Shown in pieces: positions 58,455-64,000 of a DNA stretch of 64,000 nt (position 1 is the stretch's first letter; every line of letters begins with the position of its first letter). The notes under the pieces were generated by a model. It was not told the origin of the DNA. It saw only the letters and a list, made by a program, of their open reading frames with translations, and searched no databases. The DNA lies in contig CAVZSC010000025.1 in NCBI GenBank assembly GCA_963777755.1, positions 1-64,000 of the forward strand, read 5' to 3'. This DNA is from DATFWC01 sp963777755. GTDB lineage: Bacteria > Pseudomonadota > Alphaproteobacteria > Rhizobiales > Xanthobacteraceae. Both the position numbers and the translations under genes were made by a program.

Positions 58455-59879
58455 GTGCCCGATATCGCAAAGCTCTTGTGGCCGCGCTCGGTCGCCGTCA
58501 TCGGCGCGTCGTCGGACACGAACGGCCTGCGCGGACGCATCCTGCAGATCATGCGCGGCCATCCGTATGCCGGAGCGATCTACCCGGTGAGCCGCAGCGA
58601 AACCGAGGTGCAGGGTCTCAAGGCCTACCGATCGGTCAGCGATCTGCCGGCCCCGGCGGATCTCGCCGTCTTCATCATCCCGGCAAAGGTCGTTCCGCAG
58701 GAGCTCGCGCGATGCGGCGAGGCCGGCATCCGCGCCGCCACCATCCTGAGCTCCGGCTTCGCCGAGGAACGGGGCGAGGCGGGCGCCCGCCTGCAGGACG
58801 AGATCCGCGCCATCGCCAGGCGCTACGACATGGTGGTGAACGGACCGAACGGGGAGGGCTTCGCCAATACGGAGGCCGCGCTCTGTCCGACCTTCAGCCC
58901 GGCGATGGAAGCGGGCGCAACGCCGCTCATTCCGCCCGGGCGCGCTCGCCCCCAGGCGGCGGTGATTGCGCAAAGCGGGGGCCTGGGCTTTGCGTTCTTC
59001 GATCGCGGGCGGCCGAAGGACCTGTCGTTCCGCTACATCGTCACGACTGGCAACGAGGCGTGCGTCGAGACCTTCGACTTCGTCGACTACATGCTCGACG
59101 AAGGCAAGACCGACGTCTTCCTGCTGCTCATCGAGGACGTGAAGGATTTCGCCAAGCTCGAGCGCGTGGCCGCCAAGGCGCTGGCCGCCGGCAAGCCGCT
59201 GATCGTCAGCAAGCTCGGGCAATCGCCGGCCGGCACCCGTGCGGTCGCCGCGCACACGGCGGCGCGCGCCGGCTCCTCCTACACCTACCGCGCCGTGTTC
59301 AAGCGCCACGGCGTGATCGAGAGCGACGATCTCGACGAGATGCTCGACATCGCGGCGGGCTTTCTCGCCTTTGGCACGCGCCTTCCGGCCGGCAACCGCG
59401 TCGGCATCTGCACGTCCTCCGGCGGCGGCGGCGCCTGGCTGGCGGACACCTGCACCGCGATGGGACTGACCGTGCCGGAGCTCGACGCGGTGACGCGCGA
59501 GACGATCGACGTGCATCTGCCCGCCTACGGGACGTCGCAGAACCCGGTCGACGTGACGGCGCAGGCCGTACACCAGCTGGGCTACGCGGCGTTCGCCCGG
59601 CTGCTCGCGCGCTCGCCCACGGTCGACGGCGTGATCGTGGTGGTGACTGGGCGTTACCCGCGCCTGCTCATGGGCGATCGCGACGGCCTTGGCAAACTGG
59701 CGCAGGAGTGTGAAAAGCCGGTCTTCATATGGAGCTACACGCAGCCGGCAGAAGCGTGCGTGAAGCTGTTCAGCGACACCGGCTATCCGCTGTTCACCAA
59801 TGCCCGCAATTGCGCCCGCACCATGCGGGCGATGGCGGACTATGCGGCGGCGCGCGTGCGAGCAACCGGAATGCAATAA
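58455..59879 (+). CDS. NDP-forming acyl-CoA synthetase, CoA-binding (alpha) part
   Basis: A 474-residue protein like the alpha part of ADP-forming acetyl/acyl-CoA synthetases. CoA-binding domain: LWPRSVAVIGASSDTNGLRG, GAIYPVSRSETEVQGLKAYR, DLAVFIIPAKVVPQELARCG. Ligase domains: AVIAQSGGLGFAFFDRG, KLGQSPAGTRAVAAHTAARA (region of the phospho-His), GICTSSGGGGAWLADTC. The ATP-grasp (beta) part, fused or adjacent in other members, is absent here and from the neighbouring genes. It would make an acyl-CoA for the dehydrogenases and hydratase next to it. GTG start after AGGAGAGAC. Confidence 0.88.
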   Translation: MPDIAKLLWPRSVAVIGASSDTNGLRGRILQIMRGHPYAGAIYPVSRSETEVQGLKAYRSVSDLPAPADLAVFIIPAKVVPQELARCGEAGIRAATILSSGFAEERGEAGARLQDEIRAIARRYDMVVNGPNGEGFANTEAALCPTFSPAMEAGATPLIPPGRARPQAAVIAQSGGLGFAFFDRGRPKDLSFRYIVTTGNEACVETFDFVDYMLDEGKTDVFLLLIEDVKDFAKLERVAAKALAAGKPLIVSKLGQSPAGTRAVAAHTAARAGSSYTYRAVFKRHGVIESDDLDEMLDIAAGFLAFGTRLPAGNRVGICTSSGGGGAWLADTCTAMGLTVPELDAVTRETIDVHLPAYGTSQNPVDVTAQAVHQLGYAAFARLLARSPTVDGVIVVVTGRYPRLLMGDRDGLGKLAQECEKPVFIWSYTQPAEACVKLFSDTGYPLFTNARNCARTMRAMADYAAARVRATGMQ

Positions 59880-59893
59880 CGAAGGGAAATCGC

Positions 59894-60691
59894 ATGGGTC
59901 CATTCCAGGATATCGCGGTCGAGAAGACGGGCTTCGTTGCCCTGATCGAGATTCGCCGGCCGCCGAACAATTTCTTCGACATTGCCCTGATCCGGGAGAT
60001 CGCCGACGCGCTGGAAGCGCTCGACCAGGATCAGGACTGCCGGGCCGTGGTGCTGGCGTCGGAAGGCAAAGCGTTCTGCGCGGGCGCCAATTTCGGCGAC
60101 GGCAGCGCGCTGAACCAGGCGGGACGCACGCCGGGCGAGCCGGCGCAAGGAATGGCCGGGCATCTCTATATCGAGGCGGTGCGTCTGTTCCGCACGGGCA
60201 AACCGATCATCGCGGCGGTGCACGGTGCGGCGATCGGCGGCGGCCTCGGGCTCGCGCTCGTCGCCGACTTCCGCGTGACCTGTCCGGAGGCGCGCTTCTG
60301 CGCGAACTTCACGCGCCTCGGCTTTCATCCCGGCTTCGGACTGACCACCACACTGCCCGAGGCGATCGGCAAAACCAACGCCGCGCTGATGTTCTATACC
60401 AGCCGTCGCTTCACCGGCGAGGACGCCTACCGGATGGGGCTCGCGAGCGTGCTGGTGGCACAGGCCGAGGTCCGCGCGGCGGCGCAAAAACTCGCCGCCG
60501 AGATCGCCGAGAACGCGCCGCTCGGCGTCGTGGCAACGCGCGCGACCTTGCGGTCGGGCCTCGCCGAGCGCGTCAAGGCGGCGACCGACCACGAGCTCGC
60601 CGAGCAGAGCCGCCTGCGCCAGACCGACGACTTCCGGGAAGGCGTCAAGGCCATGGCCGAGCGCCGTGTCCCTAATTTCGCCTGCCGGTAG
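59894..60691 (+). CDS. Enoyl-CoA hydratase/isomerase
   Basis: A 265-residue crotonase-fold enzyme: VALIEIRRPPNNFFDIALIR, VVLASEGKAFCAGANFGDG (first oxyanion-hole region), PIIAAVHGAAIGGGLGLALV (second), then ARFCANFTRLGFHPGFGLTT and LPEAIGKTNAALMFYTSRRF. Of the two catalytic Glu positions of classical hydratases, the second seems replaced (FTRLGFHPGFG), so the exact reaction is open. GAAGGGAAA precedes the ATG. Last gene of the ACAD-ACAD-synthetase-hydratase operon. Confidence 0.93.
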   Translation: MGPFQDIAVEKTGFVALIEIRRPPNNFFDIALIREIADALEALDQDQDCRAVVLASEGKAFCAGANFGDGSALNQAGRTPGEPAQGMAGHLYIEAVRLFRTGKPIIAAVHGAAIGGGLGLALVADFRVTCPEARFCANFTRLGFHPGFGLTTTLPEAIGKTNAALMFYTSRRFTGEDAYRMGLASVLVAQAEVRAAAQKLAAEIAENAPLGVVATRATLRSGLAERVKAATDHELAEQSRLRQTDDFREGVKAMAERRVPNFACR

Positions 60692-60722
60692 CATGTTCTA
60701 GCGTCGTCAGGCGGAACGCGTC

Positions 60723-61850
60723 CTAATGCGTCGGCGACATCCCCTTGAACGTCAGCTTCTGCATTCCGGCGCTGGTCTGCGCCAGGTAGATGTTGCCTTT
60801 GGAATCGGTGGCGATGTGGTGACCCGCGCCCAGCATGCCGGGCGGCTGGACCGTGCCGACGACGTCGAACGTCTTGCGATCGATGATCGTGATCCCCTTG
60901 TCGCCGCCAGCGTACAGGAATTGCTGCTCGAGGTCGGCCGACAGTGCCAGGTTGCGCGCAAACGTCGTCCCTGTCCGGATCAGCTGCTTCACGAACCTGC
61001 CGTCGTTGGTGAACATCTGGACGCGCCGGTTCTCGCGATCCGCCAGATACACCATCCCGTCGTTCGCCACCCGGATGGCATGCGCAACGTTGAAATGCTC
61101 GGGTCCCTCGGCATCCGGAAAGGACTTCGGCGAAACGATCGCACAGCTGTCGACGCCGCCCGGGGGCTTGCCGAAGGCGCCCCACATCCGCTTGAACGCA
61201 CCGGTATCCGCATCGAAGACGATGACGCGGTGATTGCCGTAGCCGTCGGCCACGAACAGCTCATTGGTCGGCGCGTGGACCCAGGCGTCGGCGGCGCGGT
61301 GCACATTGACGGTGTCGGCATCGCCCTTGCTCTGGTTGCTCTTGCCGATCTGCAGCACGAACTTGCCATCGGGCGCGAACTTCACGTAGGCGTCATCGGC
61401 GACCGGCTTGAGCCCGAAGATGCCGGACGTCGGGCAGTGGTTTCCGCCGAGCCACACGAAGCCCTTGTGGTCGATATGGATGCCGTGCTCGCGCTCGGGC
61501 CAGTCATATCCCTCGCCGGGACCGCCCCACGCCTTGATGAAATTGCCCGCCACGTCGAACACCACGACCGGCGGCGCTGCCTTCGCGACGTCCTCGCCCT
61601 TGAGCGTGCGCGGGCGGTGCAGCAGCCACACGTTGTCCTGGGCGTCGACCGCGAAGCTCGATGCGTCGCCGAGCTTCCCCGGCGGCGGCACCTTCGGCCA
61701 CGTCTTGTCGACCTCGAACGTCGGGACGCTGCGCCCGTGCGCCTGCGGCGATTGCGCGGCCGCCTGCGTGCCGAACAGCCAAGTTGTTTGAGCGCCCGCC
61801 ATGACAACTGACGCCATCAGAGCCATGAGACCGAGGGTCTTGTGCTGCAC
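60723..61850 (-). CDS. Exported NHL-type beta-propeller protein
   Basis: A 375-residue protein with a signal-like start (GLMALMASVVMAGAQTTWLF) and repeated propeller blades: FAVDAQDNVWLLHRPRTLK, HGIHIDHKGFVWLGGN, LFVADGYGNHRVIVFDADTG, IRVANDGMVYLADRENRRVQ, HHIATDSKGNIYLAQTSAGM. This pattern is shared with NHL-repeat proteins and the peptidyl-alpha-hydroxyglycine amidating lyase family. It may bind or hydrolyse a small ligand in the periplasm. I chose GTG 61850 because GGGAGG lies 5 bases upstream; ATG 61877 has none. It converges with the hydratase gene. Confidence 0.85.
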   Translation of the reverse strand: MQHKTLGLMALMASVVMAGAQTTWLFGTQAAAQSPQAHGRSVPTFEVDKTWPKVPPPGKLGDASSFAVDAQDNVWLLHRPRTLKGEDVAKAAPPVVVFDVAGNFIKAWGGPGEGYDWPEREHGIHIDHKGFVWLGGNHCPTSGIFGLKPVADDAYVKFAPDGKFVLQIGKSNQSKGDADTVNVHRAADAWVHAPTNELFVADGYGNHRVIVFDADTGAFKRMWGAFGKPPGGVDSCAIVSPKSFPDAEGPEHFNVAHAIRVANDGMVYLADRENRRVQMFTNDGRFVKQLIRTGTTFARNLALSADLEQQFLYAGGDKGITIIDRKTFDVVGTVQPPGMLGAGHHIATDSKGNIYLAQTSAGMQKLTFKGMSPTH

Positions 61851-61904
61851 GGCTTCCTCCCTTTTGGCCGGCTCCATGGGGCGCCCGCGCGCCGGGATGA
61901 TCAA

Positions 61905-62273
61905 GGCCGGGTTCCGGTCATTCTAGCATGCAATCAGCCCGAGAAGACCTGCATGGCGCGCAGCATACGGATGTCGGCGACGCCGAGGTCTGTCGGCTTC
62001 GGGGGGCCTAGCCCAAGGACTTGCGCTCGGATCCGCCACACATTCGCTGTCGATGCACGCCTTCTTGCGCCGCCACCGCTCGGCGTGTTCTCCTATGATG
62101 TGTTGAGCGAAGTCGGCTATGCGCAAAGCATCTCCGGCGCTCCGCAGAAGGACTGGTACCACGGCAGCGCGCGGAAGCCCGCCCTGAAGGCTCTGCAGAC
62201 CGACTTCGTGTGGGGAATGCCGTTCCTGGCAAACCCCATCGCCACGGCGAAATAGGGGACGGGCGCGCGCCCC
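61905..62273. other. Gene-free stretch with possible remnant
   Basis: No intact gene. The plus strand reads a protein-like tail, DVLSEVGYAQSISGAPQKDW to LANPIATAK with a stop at 62255, but without a start or recognisable family. It may be the end of a lost gene. Confidence 0.3.
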
Positions 62274-63284
62274 CTAATTCTCAAGATCGATGTTGGCGTC
62301 GTCCGCAATCTTCTTCCATTGCGAAAGCTCTGCGGCGAGCCAAGCCTTGGCGTCCTCGATGGACTTGTTCGGCACCAGGTTGAAATACTGCTTCGCAAAC
62401 GCCTGCTTCACGCTGTCGCTGTCCAGGGCCTGCAGGACAGCCTTGTGCAAGGTCTCGAGGACCGGCTTGGGGGTTCCGGCGGGAGCGAACATGCCTTGCC
62501 ACGCGAGCGTTCCGATGCCCGCGTATCCGACCTCCGCCATCGTCGGCAGGTCCGGATACTCCGGCAGCCGGGTCGGGTTGACGACGGCGATCGCCCGGAT
62601 GAGACCGGCCTTGATCAGGGGCACCGACGTCGCGACGCTGACGAAGCTGGCATGGGCATCGCCCGTCCCCATGTCCTTGAGCATGCCGGTGCCGCCGGCC
62701 TTATTGGGAATATGGACCATGTCGAGGTTCGCTCGCTTCGCGAACAGCGCCATGTCGAAATGCGGGTAGCTGCCGACTCCCGCGCTGGCGTAGCGCAGTT
62801 TGCCCGGGTGCTGTCGCGCATGGGCAACAAATTCGGTGACGGTGTTGGGCGCAAAGTCCTTCGCGGTGACCAGGAAGAATGCCGGTATGTCGACGAGGTT
62901 GGAAACCGCAACGACCTCCTTGCCGTAGTCGATCGAGAACTTCTTCGGGAACAGGACGGGAGTCATGGCGTTCGTCGTCACGTTTCCGATCATGAGCGTG
63001 TGGCCATCCGGCTTTCCGCGCGTCATCTCCTCGATGGCGAGGATACCGAACGCTCCCGGCTTGTTCTCGATCACGAAGGATTGGCCGAGGATCTTCTTCA
63101 TCTCGTCGCCGAGCACGCGGGCCACCAGGTCGGTCGCGCCGCCCGGCGCGTAGGGAACCACGATCCGGACGGGCCTGGTCGGATAGTCCGCCATCGCCGG
63201 GGCGCCTGCGCCCGCGATCAAGACCAATAGGGTCGACGCTGCGGCCAGGATGCCCCGGATAACGTTCCACCGCTGGCGTTTCAT
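62274..63284 (-). CDS. Bug-family (TctC) solute-binding protein
   Basis: A 336-residue periplasmic protein with signal peptide (ILAAASTLLVLIAGAGAPAM) and DYPTRPVRIVVPYAPGGATD, IENKPGAFGILAIEEMTRGK, then HIPNKAGGTGMLKDMGTGDA (in place of the 'HVPYKG' block of the tandem copies). Its C-terminus (LAAELSQWKKIADDANIDLE) keeps the family's 'E..rW.k...' end. It is diverged from the array at 38720-43773 and sits divergently from the isomerase-like gene at 63501, which may share its regulation. Confidence 0.93.
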   Translation of the reverse strand: MKRQRWNVIRGILAAASTLLVLIAGAGAPAMADYPTRPVRIVVPYAPGGATDLVARVLGDEMKKILGQSFVIENKPGAFGILAIEEMTRGKPDGHTLMIGNVTTNAMTPVLFPKKFSIDYGKEVVAVSNLVDIPAFFLVTAKDFAPNTVTEFVAHARQHPGKLRYASAGVGSYPHFDMALFAKRANLDMVHIPNKAGGTGMLKDMGTGDAHASFVSVATSVPLIKAGLIRAIAVVNPTRLPEYPDLPTMAEVGYAGIGTLAWQGMFAPAGTPKPVLETLHKAVLQALDSDSVKQAFAKQYFNLVPNKSIEDAKAWLAAELSQWKKIADDANIDLEN

Positions 63285-63500
63285 GTTCCACCCCTCTGCG
63301 GCTCTCGCCGTTTGTCTGCGGCTCGCCGTTTGATTGAATCGCAGCCGTCGCTCGTATCGAAAAACGAGAGCGTCGCGACCGAAGCAGGATGCACGCTGCG
63401 ACCGGGATTGGCAACGCGCATCCAGCCGCGCACAAGCGGCCTTCACAAGCCGCCGCTCATCCTCTATGCACGAACGAGCGATACGCGCGGGAGGAACCAG

Positions 63501-64000
63501 ATGGCGCAACGACAGGACTTTCGACGCATCGGTTTGCTCCTCCCCTCGTCCAACACGGTGCAGGAAGCCGACCTCGTCCGAATGCTGCCGCCGGGAACGA
63601 CCGTGCATACGACCCGGCTGAAGCTCACCACGGTGGATCAGGATTCGACCCTGGCGATCGTCGCCGAGCTGGAGAGCGAGAGCCGAAAGCTCCTGGACGC
63701 CGACGTCGATGTCATCTTGTTCGCGGCGACCGCGCCATCCTCGCGCAACGGGATCGGCTATGATCGCAAGCTGATCGAGCGCATCACCGGCGCGACCGGC
63801 AAGCCCGCCACGACCGCGTCCACCGCCCTGATCGAGGCGTTGCGCGTCCTCAACGTGCAGCGCGTCGCCTATGGAGCGGCGTGGAGCAAAGAGGTGAACG
63901 CGACGGCAGTGAAATTTGTCGAGGAGCACGGCATCGAGATTGTCGCCGCGGACGTGCTCGGGGTCGTCCGCAACCAGGAGATCGGGCTCCTGGAGCCCGA
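63501..64000 (+). CDS. Maleate isomerase / Asp-Glu racemase-like protein (partial)
   Basis: The first 166 residues before the window ends. The start MAQRQDFRRIGLLLPSSNTV with QEAD is the typical N-terminus of maleate cis-trans isomerase and arylmalonate decarboxylase-like enzymes. Next comes DVDVILFAATAPSSRNGIGY, where many isomerases have a catalytic Cys but here Ala-Thr-Ala appears. Then GKPATTASTALIEALRVLNV. These enzymes act on small dicarboxylic acids. GGAGGA precedes the ATG. It is divergent from a Bug receptor, a common pairing of uptake and metabolism. Confidence 0.85.
   Translation, partial: MAQRQDFRRIGLLLPSSNTVQEADLVRMLPPGTTVHTTRLKLTTVDQDSTLAIVAELESESRKLLDADVDVILFAATAPSSRNGIGYDRKLIERITGATGKPATTASTALIEALRVLNVQRVAYGAAWSKEVNATAVKFVEEHGIEIVAADVLGVVRNQEIGLLEP

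Overview
The window is high-GC DNA from an alphaproteobacterium, most likely a Hyphomicrobiales (Rhizobiales) member near Bradyrhizobium/Xanthobacteraceae. The evidence is the gene order rplU-rpmA-acetyltransferase...obgE-proB, the neighbouring carD / S4-domain / Suv3-like helicase genes, many Bug-type (TctC) solute-binding proteins, and rhizobial-style small proteins and repeats. This assignment rests on gene content and recalled family patterns; no search was run.

Bases 1-8186 look like a decaying integrated island. A tyrosine integrase gene broken by two frameshifts ends 10 bp from the 3' end of tRNA-Arg(CCT) at 8187-8263. The stretch also holds an IS110-type transposase remnant, two truncated ABC substrate-binding genes, a frameshifted HD-domain gene, a frameshifted SnoaL-like gene and a decayed secreted-protein gene. 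Among them are a few intact small genes: a LuxR-type HTH protein, a GlsB/YeaQ membrane protein, an XRE regulator and a 29-residue membrane peptide.

Bases 8264-21402 are chromosomal and rich in envelope functions. A cluster of palindromic repeats is followed by a short gene for a double-glycine-leader, bacteriocin-like peptide (8667-8831). Then come three exported caspase-like (C14) proteins, one of which has lost both catalytic residues. Mixed with them are small exported proteins, a two-part outer-membrane beta-barrel protein, an OmpA-like protein, a thermonuclease-like protein and an M48 lipoprotein metalloprotease.

Bases 21403-38531 carry mostly housekeeping genes: a Bug protein, a GST, a hydroxyisobutyrate-dehydrogenase-like enzyme, CarD, an S4-domain protein, a long helicase, a DUF3108 protein, ProB, ObgE, an acetyltransferase, L27 and L21. 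Two more caspase-like paralogues sit between obgE and the acetyltransferase/rpmA/rplU genes, with similar hairpins just upstream of their ribosome-binding sites. A short ORF with its own terminator lies upstream of the second one.

Bases 38720-43773 hold five Bug-type receptors in tandem, the first frameshifted near its end. A mazEF-like toxin-antitoxin pair with a perfect palindrome upstream, a tRNA-Ser(CGA), an exported chlorite-dismutase-family protein and a divergent, frameshifted winged-helix/TPR regulator follow.

Bases 48757-64000 look catabolic: a SnoaL-like protein, an LLM flavin oxidoreductase, a complete Dpp/Opp-type ABC importer (substrate-binding protein, two permeases, two ATPases), two acyl-CoA dehydrogenases, a CoA-binding synthetase subunit, an enoyl-CoA hydratase, a beta-propeller protein, another Bug receptor and the start of a maleate-isomerase/Asp-Glu-racemase-like gene. 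Together they suggest uptake and CoA-dependent breakdown of organic acids or short peptides whose identity cannot be read from sequence.
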